Positions 43,716 to 52,035 of a stretch of 64,000 nt of DNA are shown piece after piece. Source of the DNA: Glycomyces sp. NRRL B-16210 (GTDB taxonomy: Bacteria > Actinomycetota > Actinomycetes > Mycobacteriales > Micromonosporaceae). Position 1 is the stretch's first letter. The number at the start of each line of letters is the position of its first letter. The notes under the pieces are model-generated. The model was given only the letters and a program-made list of their open reading frames with translations. It ran no database searches and was not told the DNA's origin. The DNA lies in the NCBI RefSeq assembly GCF_000719515.1, contig NZ_JOGR01000002.1, positions 186,001 to 250,000 of the forward strand. Direction: 5' to 3'. The translations under genes were made by a program, and so were the position numbers.

Positions 43716-44837
43716 ATGACCACCGTCCTCATCTCCGGCGCGAGCGTCGCCGGCACGGCCCTCGCCTACTGGCTCCGCGAGCAGGGCCTCACCCCGGTCG
43801 TGCTGGAGCGCGCGCCCGCGCCGCGGCCCGGCGGCCAGGCGATCGACGTGCGCGGCGCGGCCCTGACCGTCCTGCGCCGCATGGGTCTCGAACCCGCCGC
43901 CCGCGGACTCGCCAACCACTCTAACGGCATGTCGATGCTCGACCCCCAGGGCAACGAGCTGTTCCGATCCGAGGAGTTCGCGCTCTCCTCCGGCGAACTC
44001 GCCTCCGATGACATCGAGATCCTCCGCGAAGACCTCCTCGACCTCCTCTACGGCGCGACCGACGGCGTCGAATACCGCTTCGGTGACTCGATCACCGGCC
44101 TTCACCAGGGGCCCGACGGTGTCACCGTCGAGTTCGAGCAGGCCGCCCCGCAGCGGTTCGACCTCGTGATCGGCGCAGACGGCCTCCACTCGAACACCCG
44201 CCGCCTCGCCTTCGGGCCCGAGTCCGACTACCTCCACCACCTCGGCACCTACCTCTCGGTCTTCGGGACCGAGAACTACCTGGGGCTCGACCGGTGGCAG
44301 ACCTGGTTCAACGACGGCGTGAACGGCGGGGTCGCCATGACCGTGCGCGACAACGCCGAGCTGCGGATCTTCCTCGGCTTCGGCGCCGACGCGATCGAGT
44401 ACGACCACCGCGACACCGAGGCGCAGAAGAGGCTCGTCGCCGAGCACGTGACCGGTTTCGGCTGGGAGGTGCCCGGGTTCATCAAGCGCATGTGGAAGGC
44501 GGAGGACTTCTACTTCGACGCCATGGCGCAGATCAAGATGGACGCCTGGTCCGAGGGCCGCGTGGCCCTCGTCGGGGACGCGGCGCACTGCGCGGCGCCG
44601 CTGTCGGGCCAGGGCACGAGCCTCGCGCTGGTCGGCGCCTATGCGCTCGCACTCGAGTTGGGCCGCAAGGAGGACCACGCCGTCGCCTTCGACCGGTACG
44701 AGCGGAGGATGCGCCCGTGGGTCGAGGCCAACCAGGAACTGGCCCTGATCGACCGCAGAAACGTGGACCCGGACGAGTCCACACGACGCGTGAACGCGGT
44801 CAAGAACGCCATAGACCTGGACGAGGTCCTGGCCTGA
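43716..44837 (+). CDS. FAD-dependent aromatic monooxygenase
   Basis: A 373-residue flavoprotein hydroxylase of the PHBH/TetX group. It has the FAD dinucleotide motif SGASVAGTALAYWLREQ (7-23), the DG motif VIGADGLHSNTRR near 150-162, and GDAAHCAAPLSGQGTSLAL near 287-305. Family members oxidise phenolics or inactivate tetracyclines and rifamycins. Divergence from the GntR-TetR regulator suggests induction by its substrate. GGAGG lies eight bases before ATG. Confidence 0.87.
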   Translation: MTTVLISGASVAGTALAYWLREQGLTPVVLERAPAPRPGGQAIDVRGAALTVLRRMGLEPAARGLANHSNGMSMLDPQGNELFRSEEFALSSGELASDDIEILREDLLDLLYGATDGVEYRFGDSITGLHQGPDGVTVEFEQAAPQRFDLVIGADGLHSNTRRLAFGPESDYLHHLGTYLSVFGTENYLGLDRWQTWFNDGVNGGVAMTVRDNAELRIFLGFGADAIEYDHRDTEAQKRLVAEHVTGFGWEVPGFIKRMWKAEDFYFDAMAQIKMDAWSEGRVALVGDAAHCAAPLSGQGTSLALVGAYALALELGRKEDHAVAFDRYERRMRPWVEANQELALIDRRNVDPDESTRRVNAVKNAIDLDEVLA

Positions 44838-44846
44838 AAAAGAAAG

Positions 44847-44869
44847 GGCCGCACCCGAAAGGCGCGGCC
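44847..44869 (+). terminator. Terminator of the FAD monooxygenase gene
   Basis: A nine-base stem with one mismatch (44847-44855 and 44861-44869), ten bases after the stop codon. Its core is repeated in the next hairpin. Confidence 0.65.
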
Positions 44870-44895
44870 GAGCGAATACAGCGAAAACGCCGTGA

Positions 44896-44928
44896 GTAGG
44901 GGCCGCACCCGAAGGGCGCGGCCCCTAC
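44896..44928 (-). terminator. Terminator near the SDR gene end, copy of the previous hairpin
   Basis: A 15-base stem with one mismatch (44896-44910 and 44914-44928, loop GAA). The core GGCCGCACCCGAA is shared with the hairpin at 44847, so one derived from the other. It faces the convergent SDR gene. Confidence 0.65.
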
Positions 44929-45020
44929 TCTTCAGTGCGGCAAAGGAGTGCCCTCACATAGGTCCGGACCCGACTCGCCGTTCTGATCGCCTCCCGATCG
45001 ACCACCGCAGCGAGCCGCGC

Positions 45021-45860
45021 TCAATGCGATGCGCGGCTGAGGATCTCCTCCGTCAGACCGTGAAGCCGGTCCGCCGCCTCGGGGTCGAAGTCCTTGCCTT
45101 CCAGTGGAAGCCGCTTCGTTCTTCTGAAGGCGCTCACGGGCTCTCGCGGCGGGTCGTCCATGAGCTTCACCATCGGCGGCACCGCCTTGGCGACCCGTTG
45201 CGCGAAGAGCGCCGCCATGACCTCGGTGACCGCCTTCTTCGGCTGCTTGAGCGGCCCGGCCATGCCGGTCTTGACGAACAGCGGGTTGTAGAGCACGTAC
45301 TTGATCGCCGTCCTGCGATGGCGGCGAGGGAAGTCCACGCCGAGCAGGTCGATGCTGCGGGAGGCCTGCGTCGCGGCCTTCATCCCCTTGTACGGTTCGC
45401 GGTCGAAGCGCAGGTCGTCCCAGAAGATCCGGCCCGGAAAGCCGCCCGGGGCGCCGAGATTGAAGATCACCGGCGCGGGCGCCTCGCCGAGGACCCCCGC
45501 CAGATCGTGGCCGATCACGAAGCGGCTCAAGTACGACAGCGCGAACGTGTACTCCAGTCCGTCCCCGGTGAGCGTGCGCTCCTGCTGGAACCGCTGGGTC
45601 GCGAACACCAGGCCGTCGATCCGGTCGAGCGTCGCCTTCGCCTCGGCCGCGACCGCCTTCATGCCCGCGACGGTGCTCAGGTCCGCCCGCAGGAACCGGG
45701 CGCGGTCGCCCGCGCCGAGCCGCTCGGCCGCCTCCGTGAACGCCCGGCCCTTCGCCTCCCCGCTGGCCACCGCGACCACGCAATCGCCTCGTTCCAGGAA
45801 GTGCAGGCCGAGCCCGCGGCCCATGCCGTCGGTCCCTCCGGTGATCAGGTACGTGCGCAC
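45021..45860 (-). CDS. Short-chain dehydrogenase/reductase
   Basis: A 279-residue SDR. The cofactor motif TGGTDGMG is at 7-14 and the catalytic YxxxK is Tyr157-Lys161 (YKGMK). The usual active-site Ser is not obvious; its place reads IFNLGAPGG. The start is GTG at 45858-45860 with AGAGGCGG upstream. It is divergent from a TetR gene, with two palindromes in the gap, so TetR control is likely. Substrate unknown. Confidence 0.8.
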   Translation of the reverse strand: MRTYLITGGTDGMGRGLGLHFLERGDCVVAVASGEAKGRAFTEAAERLGAGDRARFLRADLSTVAGMKAVAAEAKATLDRIDGLVFATQRFQQERTLTGDGLEYTFALSYLSRFVIGHDLAGVLGEAPAPVIFNLGAPGGFPGRIFWDDLRFDREPYKGMKAATQASRSIDLLGVDFPRRHRRTAIKYVLYNPLFVKTGMAGPLKQPKKAVTEVMAALFAQRVAKAVPPMVKLMDDPPREPVSAFRRTKRLPLEGKDFDPEAADRLHGLTEEILSRASH

Positions 45861-45884
45861 GTCAGTGCCGCCTCTCACGAGTAA

Positions 45885-45900
45885 GTCATCGATCGATGAC
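45885..45900. promoter_or_regulatory. Perfect palindrome, TetR operator candidate 1
   Basis: GTCATCGATCGATGAC is a perfect 16-bp palindrome 25 bases upstream of the SDR start. Its half-site AAGTCATC recurs in the second palindrome at 45923, supporting one regulator binding both. Confidence 0.7.
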
Positions 45901-45922
45901 AAACGCTAGCAGGGGTCGCGCC

Positions 45923-45946
45923 ATAAGTCAACAAGTGATGACTTAT
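45923..45946. promoter_or_regulatory. Palindrome, TetR operator candidate 2
   Basis: ATAAGTCA (45923-45930) and TGACTTAT (45939-45946) are exact inverse copies with an 8-base centre, ending nine bases before the TetR start codon. Together with the palindrome at 45885 it would allow repression of both divergent genes. Confidence 0.7.
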
Positions 45947-45955
45947 GCTGACTTC

Positions 45956-46516
45956 ATGAACGCGCCCAAGCGCCGCGACCGCGCCGCCACCCGCACCGCC
46001 CTCCTCGACGCCGCCCGCAGCCGCTTCGCCGAGCACGGCTTCGACGGCACGAGCGTGCGCGACATCGCCGCCGACGCCGGAGTCGACGCGACGCTCATCT
46101 TCCGCTACTTCGGGTCCAAAAAGGATCTATTCGCCGAGGCGATCCGGGCCGAGGTGCCCGAGGACATCGGGACCGATCCGGACGCGGGTCCCGCGGTCCT
46201 GGCCGACGCGCTGGTACGCGAAGTGGTGCTCGACGACGGGACCGGCCCCGGCGAGCACCCGCTGCTGGTGATGCTGCGCTCCGCCGGCCGCCCCGAAGTG
46301 CGCAAGCGCCTGCGCGAGGAGGTCTGCGACCGCTACCTCGCGGACCTGGCGACCCGTTTCGAAGGCGAGGACGCCGATCTGCGGTCGGAGATGGTCGGCG
46401 CACTGCTCATCGGCATGGGCGTCATGCGCTCGGTCGTGGTCTCGCCGGTGCTGTCAGAGGCCGATCCGGACCGTGTGCGCGCCTTGGCCTCCGCGATGGT
46501 CGAGGCCCTGGAGTGA
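45956..46516 (+). CDS. TetR/AcrR-family regulator of the SDR gene
   Basis: A 186-residue repressor with the TetR helix-turn-helix at about 8-56 (VRDIAADAGVDATLIFRYFGSKKDLF) and a short C-terminal domain. The chosen ATG at 45956 has no visible ribosome site, so the mRNA may be leaderless or start close by. It is divergent from the SDR gene, and two palindromes sit between them. Its 3' end nearly abuts the phosphotransferase gene on the other strand. Confidence 0.85.
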   Translation: MNAPKRRDRAATRTALLDAARSRFAEHGFDGTSVRDIAADAGVDATLIFRYFGSKKDLFAEAIRAEVPEDIGTDPDAGPAVLADALVREVVLDDGTGPGEHPLLVMLRSAGRPEVRKRLREEVCDRYLADLATRFEGEDADLRSEMVGALLIGMGVMRSVVVSPVLSEADPDRVRALASAMVEALE

Positions 46517-46522
46517 GGCCCG

Positions 46523-47371
46523 TCAGCCGCTGACGTCCAGCCCTTCGCGTTCGAGCGCCGTCCGGACCAACTCGAGCCACTCGACGCCCATCCGGCGACC
46601 GTCCGGGAACTCGTCGTCCCGGTCCCAGCGCCACGCCGCGACCATTGCCGTCATGAGGATCCGGCACTCGCGCAGCAGTTTTCGGTCCACGCCCGGATAG
46701 TGATCGCCGACCTCGTCGGGGGCATGGGCGAGGTCGAACTCGATCGGCCCGCGGCAGCACGTCTCCAGGTCGATGAACAGCAGTCCGTCCTTTGTGCTCA
46801 GCAGGTTGCCGGGATGCGGTTCCCCGTGCAGCAACTGCTCGGTCCCGCGTGCGCCGATCCTCCGCCGCAGGGTGCGCAGCGTGTCGCCGAGCAGTTCCCT
46901 GTCCGCCTCGGCGAGGTCAGGGCTCTGCTCGCGGTCGGCCACGATCTGCTGCGCCTCCTCGACCCGATCCGTGAAGTGCGGCGACGGGACCTCGACCTCG
47001 CGCATACCGGCGTGCAGCCGTGCGAGCGCATCGGCGTACTCGGCAGCCGAGACCTCTTGCGCTGGAACGGATTCGTAGTAGCTCCACAGTGTGACCACGA
47101 AGCCGTCGCGTTCGTAGACGCGCGGTTCCACGCGAGGATCGAGCACCGCCACAGGGCTGCCGACCTCGGTGAGCCGCCGGGCGAGGTCGACTTCGAACTG
47201 CGCGACCTGGGCCGACTCGGGTGCGACTCTGGCCAGGACCTCGCAAGGCAGCAGCCGCAGCGAGAGTTTGTTCGAGTCCTGAAGCACGACCGCCTCATCG
47301 GCCGTCAGGCCGAGTGATTTGGCGATGGACTTGGCCGCCGCTACCGCGCGGGCTCCCTCTGACGCCTGCAT
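46523..47371 (-). CDS. Aminoglycoside phosphotransferase-like kinase
   Basis: A 282-residue protein-kinase-like phosphotransferase. The catalytic loop is LLHGEPHPGNLL (near 192-203) and the metal-binding segment is FIDLETCCRGPIEFDLAH. These enzymes phosphorylate antibiotics, choline, thiamine or sugars; the substrate is not evident. The start is ATG at 47369-47371 with AAAGGGG upstream. It lies 95 bases downstream of the caspase gene on the same strand and could be a trailing member of that transcript, though the gap is long. Confidence 0.78.
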   Translation of the reverse strand: MQASEGARAVAAAKSIAKSLGLTADEAVVLQDSNKLSLRLLPCEVLARVAPESAQVAQFEVDLARRLTEVGSPVAVLDPRVEPRVYERDGFVVTLWSYYESVPAQEVSAAEYADALARLHAGMREVEVPSPHFTDRVEEAQQIVADREQSPDLAEADRELLGDTLRTLRRRIGARGTEQLLHGEPHPGNLLSTKDGLLFIDLETCCRGPIEFDLAHAPDEVGDHYPGVDRKLLRECRILMTAMVAAWRWDRDDEFPDGRRMGVEWLELVRTALEREGLDVSG

Positions 47372-47466
47372 CGTCGCCCCTTTCGCATTCCGCCGCACCG
47401 GTGTGCGGCCTCGGCACCATACCAAGCCGCCGGGCCCGGGTCCCGCTGCGCGCCAAAGGCCCCGGG

Positions 47467-48600
47467 TCAGGCCGACGAGTCGTCCTCGCCCGCGCCCCGC
47501 CGCAGGGCCCAACGCCGTTCGAGTTCGAGTTCCACCTGGTCGAGGAACGCGTCCACCTCGTCCATGTCGTAGCCCTCCCGCAATCGCGTGGTCGCGAACT
47601 GCGAGTTCCGCACCGCCTCGGGCACCATCCGCTGCGGTCCCGCCTCCGGCTCCATGAGCGCCAGGATCACGCGGTCGAGGAAGGCGTCCACCTCGCCCTC
47701 GTCGTAGCCCTCGCTGAGCCGCACCGTCTTGAACCGGACACTGTGGATCTCCTCGGGAGTGAGGATCGGTTCCGCAGGGGGCCAGTCCGATCGAGCCTTC
47801 GACCGGTGCCACGGCGACGGTTCGGGCTCTGAACGGCCCACATTTGTGACCGGCGGCGTCGGCTTCACCTGCTCGGGCCGGTGCCGATTCCGCGCGAGCG
47901 ACAGGTGCTCGGCGGTGTGGGTGACGCACAGCTGCGGCTGCGGCAGGCTCCTGTCTCGCGAGATCCGCAGCAGCTCCCGGTAGATGTCGTGCAGCGCAAG
48001 GAACTCCCCGGCCCCCGGGCTGCCGTTCTCCAGCACCTCCAGCAGCGCCCCGGTGAAGGCGGTGTACCGCGCGCCCTCCGGTGCCAGCGACACCGAGTTG
48101 GCCGGCGACGAGGTGAGCGTGAACGAGCCGGTGATCTGGATCTTCCCGAGGATGTCCTCCTCGTCGGACATGCCGCCGATGGCGCGCCCGGAGTAGCAGC
48201 AGTCGAGGATGACCACCTTGATCGAGGCCCGCGCGCGCCGGATCGTCTCGTACAGCCTCGCGAACGGGATCGCGCTCCACGGCAGCAGCGGCGGCCGGGC
48301 GCTCTGCGGCTGCGCCAGGTGCAGCTCGCCGTCGGTGTCGACGAGGCCGTGGCCGCTGTAGTAGACCAGCAGGAGGTCTTCGGCCTGGTCAGCGGCGGAC
48401 TGGACCGCCGAGCCGATCTTGGAGAGGTCGCGCTCGTCGGGCACCGGAACGCAGTGCTGCGGCAGCAGGCCGGTGTGCCGCACGAGCGCGCTCCGCACGG
48501 CCACGAGGTTGTTGCCGGTCGCCTTGACCGGTTCGAGGTGGTCGTAGTCGGAGGTGCCGATGAGCACGGCGCGGGATTTCGAACCGTCGGGGAGGCGCAC
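47467..48600 (-). CDS. Caspase-like (C14) protease with two C-terminal DivIVA repeats
   Basis: A 377-residue cytoplasmic protein. Residues about 8-240 are a caspase-fold protease with catalytic His84 in YYSGHG and Cys135 in LDCCYSG, the layout of EACC1-associated bacterial caspases. After a Pro-rich linker (about 240-280) come two DivIVA-type repeats (about 285-315 and 329-360), each of the pattern RL-x-EGYD-x-x-EVDAFLD. DivIVA segments bind curved membranes and organise cell poles, so the protease may be held at poles or septa, or oligomerise through them. The GTG start at 48598-48600 lies three bases after the EACC1 stop, indicating coupled translation. The cassette resembles conflict or programmed-death systems. 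Confidence 0.85.
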   Translation of the reverse strand: MRLPDGSKSRAVLIGTSDYDHLEPVKATGNNLVAVRSALVRHTGLLPQHCVPVPDERDLSKIGSAVQSAADQAEDLLLVYYSGHGLVDTDGELHLAQPQSARPPLLPWSAIPFARLYETIRRARASIKVVILDCCYSGRAIGGMSDEEDILGKIQITGSFTLTSSPANSVSLAPEGARYTAFTGALLEVLENGSPGAGEFLALHDIYRELLRISRDRSLPQPQLCVTHTAEHLSLARNRHRPEQVKPTPPVTNVGRSEPEPSPWHRSKARSDWPPAEPILTPEEIHSVRFKTVRLSEGYDEGEVDAFLDRVILALMEPEAGPQRMVPEAVRNSQFATTRLREGYDMDEVDAFLDQVELELERRWALRRGAGEDDSSA

Positions 48601-48603
48601 GGT

Positions 48604-48942
48604 CTACTCGCCGGAGTCGAGCTTCTGGGCCACGGTCTTCGCAACGGCGCCTTGGGCACTGATCTGGAGGCCCGAGCCGTCCGGGGCGGTGACGGTCACT
48701 TCGATGGACGATCTGCGGGTCTGGAGCCAGCCCACGATGGTCCGCCCGAGCACGTCGAGGCCGCCCGCGGCGATCGCGGCGAGCAGGAGCGTCTCGAGCC
48801 CGCCGAGTTCGCCGGGCTTGATCTCCGCGGGCGCGAAGCGGACCCTCCCGCGGAATTCGTCCTCGTGGTCGAGCCAGTCCAGCAGTGCGGCCAGCTCACC
48901 GTGGGTGTCGTCCGTTCCGTGCACCGCGATCTCGGCGTCCAT
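48604..48942 (-). CDS. Effector-associated constant component 1 (EACC1) protein
   Basis: A 112-residue protein with the layout of EACC1: an N-terminal LLDWLDHEDEFRGRVRF segment, a Gly/Leu-rich central hydrophobic stretch (LGGLETLLLAAIAAGGLDVLG) and a C-terminal WLQTRRSSIEVTV strand pair. EACC1 proteins accompany caspase or trypsin-like effectors in actinomycete conflict systems and are thought to be signalling or sensor-coupling components. GGAGGTGGAG precedes the ATG at 48940-48942. It is immediately upstream of, and coupled to, the caspase gene. The family call rests on pattern recognition only. Confidence 0.75.
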   Translation of the reverse strand: MDAEIAVHGTDDTHGELAALLDWLDHEDEFRGRVRFAPAEIKPGELGGLETLLLAAIAAGGLDVLGRTIVGWLQTRRSSIEVTVTAPDGSGLQISAQGAVAKTVAQKLDSGE

Positions 48943-49164
48943 CGCTCCACCTCCGACCTCATTGTCCCAGATTCGCGCACTTCCCGGTTGCCGCGGATTC
49001 GTCGGAAGGCGCAGCGGCACAGCGGAACGCCGATGTCTCAGGCGTCCCAGGGAGCGTCGGACCGCGGCGCGCGAGAGAAATTCCTTCGCGGCGGCGATGA
49101 TTTCGCGGGTGCGGCTCGGTCTTCACGGGTACAACCAGTTGACACCTGACCAAGGAGCACCATC

Positions 49165-49599
49165 ATGACCACCGCATCGAACCAGGCCGGTTTCCCCTAC
49201 GAGCTGTCGGCGGAGGTCGACGTCCCGAGGGCCACCGTCTGGAGGGCCTGGACCGAGAACGACCACTATGAGGCCTGGAGTTACTCCAAGCCCGGTTCGG
49301 TCGAGCTCGATCCGACGCCCGGCGGCCTCTACGCCGCCACCGTAGTCACTCCGGACGGCCAGGAGTTCCCGATCACCGGCCGGTACATCGAGGTCGACGA
49401 GCCCGAATCGATGGTCATGGGCATGGACACGCCCGACGGCGGCGAGGAGGTCATGCGACTCGACCTGGCCGACCTCGGCGGGGACCGTACCCGGATCACG
49501 ATCTCGCAGACGTGCGCCACCCAGGAGGAGCACGACATGGCCAAGGAGGGCAGCCAGATGCTGATCGACTCCTGCGCGGCCTATGTCACGAAGATCTGA
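49165..49599 (+). CDS. SRPBCC/AHSA1-family protein
   Basis: A 144-residue START-like helix-grip protein. It begins with the usual strand and ATVWRAWTENDHYEAWSY (24-41), then GGLYAATVVTPDGQEFPITGRY and a long C-terminal helix. These proteins bind small hydrophobic ligands; the specific ligand is unknown. AAGGAG lies seven bases before ATG. The last bases of the gene lead directly into duplicated non-coding DNA. Confidence 0.85.
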   Translation: MTTASNQAGFPYELSAEVDVPRATVWRAWTENDHYEAWSYSKPGSVELDPTPGGLYAATVVTPDGQEFPITGRYIEVDEPESMVMGMDTPDGGEEVMRLDLADLGGDRTRITISQTCATQEEHDMAKEGSQMLIDSCAAYVTKI

Positions 49600-49994
49600 T
49601 CCCCGCAGAGGCGTCGGGGCCGGGCAGGCAGGAGCCCGGCCCCGGCGCGTGTCCCGGGACGATTCGCGATCCAGCGCCGAAGCGCCACCGGGAGCAAGCT
49701 CGCGCGGGTATGGAGCATGTGTTTCCCGGTCCCGGCACCGGTTCGCGGGCGAGAGGCTCGCGAGCAGTACCGCCGGGCCTCCGGCCAGTCCGATCCCCGC
49801 AGAGGCGCCGGGCCGGGCAGGCAGGAGCCCGGCCCCGGCGCGTGTCCAAGGACGATTCGCAATCCAGCGCCGCAGCACCGGCGAGCGCACGCTCGAACGG
49901 CCGTGGGGCCATAGGGCCATGGGGCCGTGTGGTTGCCGGTCCCGGCACCGGTTCGCGGGTGAGAGGGTCGCGAGCAATACCGCCGGGCCTCCGG
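49598..49994. repeat. Interleaved direct repeats A-B-A-B
   Basis: Unit A (49598-49683) recurs at 49792-49876 and unit B (49726-49784) at 49936-49994, each about 85-95% identical by eye. This is a diverged tandem duplication of roughly 200 bases. Each A unit contains a 7- to 10-bp hairpin (such as 49616-49625 with 49632-49641) that may act as a terminator for the SRPBCC gene. The repeat is open in several frames on both strands because it lacks A/T-rich stops, not because it codes. Confidence 0.75.
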
Positions 49995-50374
49995 GCGGTC
50001 CGACGCGTACTCGGGAAGCCGCGCACACGACCTGGACCTCCCGGTCTCACGGTCCCGACGCGTCCCCGGGAAGCCGCCCGAAGGCATGGACCCACCCGGC
50101 TGCTTCCCGCTCGGTCAGCCCCCGCGGGCGCGATACTGCCTGGCCAGTGGCGAAGTTCCCGCTTCCGCAGTCTGCGCCTGTCCCGCCCGGGCGAAGACGC
50201 CCGTTCGGGTGCCGACCCGCATGGCGGTCTCCAGTACTGACGCTTCCCGCGGATCGCCCCGACCTGCAAGGCGTGCCCGGTACCAACCTTCTTCGAGCCC
50301 GGCCGCGAGACTGACGCCTACCTGCTCGGCTCGGCACCATCCGGCGCGTCGGGCCCGGGCGTTAGCCTCGCCCC
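49600..50374. other. Long non-coding stretch with repeats
   Basis: About 775 bases between the SRPBCC and winged-helix genes. The first half is the A-B-A-B repeat. A smaller repeat follows: a GGGAAGCCGC segment near 50013 and again near 50068. Many overlapping open frames exist but none has a ribosome site, a recognisable domain or consistent codon bias. No RNA gene is recognised. Confidence 0.55.
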
Positions 50375-51511
50375 ATGCGACTCTCGGCCCTCCAGCTCAA
50401 CCGCGCGACCCTCGCCCGCCAGTCCCTCCTCCACCGCGAGCGGACCGACGCCACCGCGGCCATCCGCTCGGCCGTCGCCCTTCAGTCCCAGACCCCCGTC
50501 TCGCCGTACCTCGGGCTTTGGAACCGGATCGCAGACTTCGCCCGCGAGGATCTCGACGCCGCCTACGCCGAAGGTCGCGTCGTGCGCGGCAACCCGGTCC
50601 GCATGACGCTCCACACCGTCGCCGCCGCCGACTACCGGACGTTCCGCGAGGCCACCGAGCCCTCCCTGTACGCCGCGAAGCTCGGCGCGCGCACCGCCGG
50701 CTCTGGCGTCGCCATCGCCGAGGCGGAGCGGCTCACCGCCGGCGTCCTCGACTTCGCCGCCGAGCCCCGCGCCGCGGGCGAATGCGAAACCTGGCTCGCC
50801 GAACGCCTCGGCCCCGAGGCCGCGAAGGCCGCCTGGGTCGGCATCCGCCAGTACGCCCCGCTGCTGCGCGCCGTCGGCGACGGCCCCTGGGGCTTCACCG
50901 ATCGGGTCGCCGTCGTCGCCGCCCCCGACCGCCCGACCCTCGGCGACCGCGAGGCCGCCGACGCGGCGCTCCAGCAGCTCGCGCTCCGCTACCTCTCCGG
51001 CTTCGGACCGGCTTCGGCCGCCGACCTCGCGCAGTTCGCGATGGTCCAGCGTGGCCGTGCCAAGCAGGCGCTCCTCGCCCTCGGCGACCGGCTCGAACAG
51101 CACCAGGGCCCGGCCGGCGAGACCCTCTTCGACCTGCCCGGCGCCGTGATCCCCGAACCCGACACGCTCGCGCCGCCGCGCCTGATGGCCATGTGGGACA
51201 ACGTGTTCCTCGCCTACTTCGACCGCAGCCGCACCATCCCGCCCGAGCTGCGCACCGACCTGATCCGCAACAACGGCGACGTGCTCCCGATGCTCCTGGT
51301 CGACGGCCTCGCCGCCGGGGTCTGGCGGGCGACCGAGCGCGGCATCGAGGCCACCGCCTTCCGGCCGATCCCCGACGAGGCCTGGGCCGGACTCGCGAAG
51401 GAGGCCGCCGGGCTCAAGGACCTGCTCGCCGACCGCGAGCCGGAACCGTACCGGCGCCACCACTACTGGTGGGCCAAGTTCCCTGAGGCGGAGACGGTCC
51501 TGCTCGAATGA
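50375..51511 (+). CDS. Winged-helix protein of the AlkZ/AlkX (HTH_42) family
   Basis: A 378-residue protein of the family containing DNA glycosylases such as AlkZ, which unhook alkylated bases and interstrand crosslinks. The catalytic QxQ motif is visible as Gln37-Ser-Gln39 within VALQSQTP. The C-terminal part ends HHYWWAKFPEAETVLLE, also usual for the family. GTTAGCCTCGCCCC precedes the ATG, so the ribosome site is poor. It could be a housekeeping repair paralogue or a self-protection enzyme for a DNA-damaging metabolite. Confidence 0.82.
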   Translation: MRLSALQLNRATLARQSLLHRERTDATAAIRSAVALQSQTPVSPYLGLWNRIADFAREDLDAAYAEGRVVRGNPVRMTLHTVAAADYRTFREATEPSLYAAKLGARTAGSGVAIAEAERLTAGVLDFAAEPRAAGECETWLAERLGPEAAKAAWVGIRQYAPLLRAVGDGPWGFTDRVAVVAAPDRPTLGDREAADAALQQLALRYLSGFGPASAADLAQFAMVQRGRAKQALLALGDRLEQHQGPAGETLFDLPGAVIPEPDTLAPPRLMAMWDNVFLAYFDRSRTIPPELRTDLIRNNGDVLPMLLVDGLAAGVWRATERGIEATAFRPIPDEAWAGLAKEAAGLKDLLADREPEPYRRHHYWWAKFPEAETVLLE

Positions 51512-51556
51512 GGACGGCGGTTACGCTGGCGACCCGAGAGCCGGAAGGAGCCCGCC

Positions 51557-52030
51557 ATGAGCGGCCGCGAACACCACTACGAAGTCAACGTGCGCTGGAC
51601 CGGCAACACCGGCAATGGCACCGCCCGCTATCTCGAATACGGGCGCGACCACGACATCACCGCCTCCGGCAAGCCGCTCATCCGCGGCAGCGCCGACCCG
51701 GCGTTCCTCGGCCAGAAGGAGCGCTGGAACCCCGAAGACCTCCTGATCGCCTCGCTCGCCGAGTGCCACATGCTCACCTATCTCGCCCTGTGCGCCCGCG
51801 ACCGGATCGTGGTGACCGCCTACGAGGACGAGGCCACCGGGACCATGACGGAGACGGCGGGTAACAGCGGCCGCATGACCGAGGTCGTGCTCCGCCCGCG
51901 AGTGACCATCACCGACCCCGAGAAGGCCGATCGCGCGACCGAACTCCACCATGATGCCAATCGGGCCTGCTTCATCGCGAACTCCGTGAACTTCCCGGTC
52001 CTTCACGAACCGGCGATCCACATCGCATAA
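51557..52030 (+). CDS. OsmC-family peroxidase-like protein
   Basis: A 157-residue OsmC/Ohr-like protein. The two redox Cys are in SLAECHMLTYL (near 71) and ANRACFIANSV (near 138), and the N-terminal hairpin is typical. Such proteins detoxify organic hydroperoxides. AAGGAG precedes the ATG by seven bases. It follows the winged-helix gene by 45 bases and may be co-transcribed with it. Confidence 0.87.
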   Translation: MSGREHHYEVNVRWTGNTGNGTARYLEYGRDHDITASGKPLIRGSADPAFLGQKERWNPEDLLIASLAECHMLTYLALCARDRIVVTAYEDEATGTMTETAGNSGRMTEVVLRPRVTITDPEKADRATELHHDANRACFIANSVNFPVLHEPAIHIA

Positions 52031-52035
52031 TCTCG

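Noticed and set aside
45021..45860. SDR considered catalytically dead because the usual Ser is not seen
   Set aside because: The YxxxK motif (Tyr157, Lys161) is intact, so I keep it as a probable enzyme.
49598..49994. Repeat array considered as a CRISPR or integron array
   Set aside because: Repeats are too long, only two copies each, diverged, without regular spacers or cas/integrase genes.
49583..50340. Several overlapping open frames in the 49.6-50.4 kb gap
   Set aside because: They fall in duplicated DNA, are open in several frames on both strands and have no ribosome site or domain.
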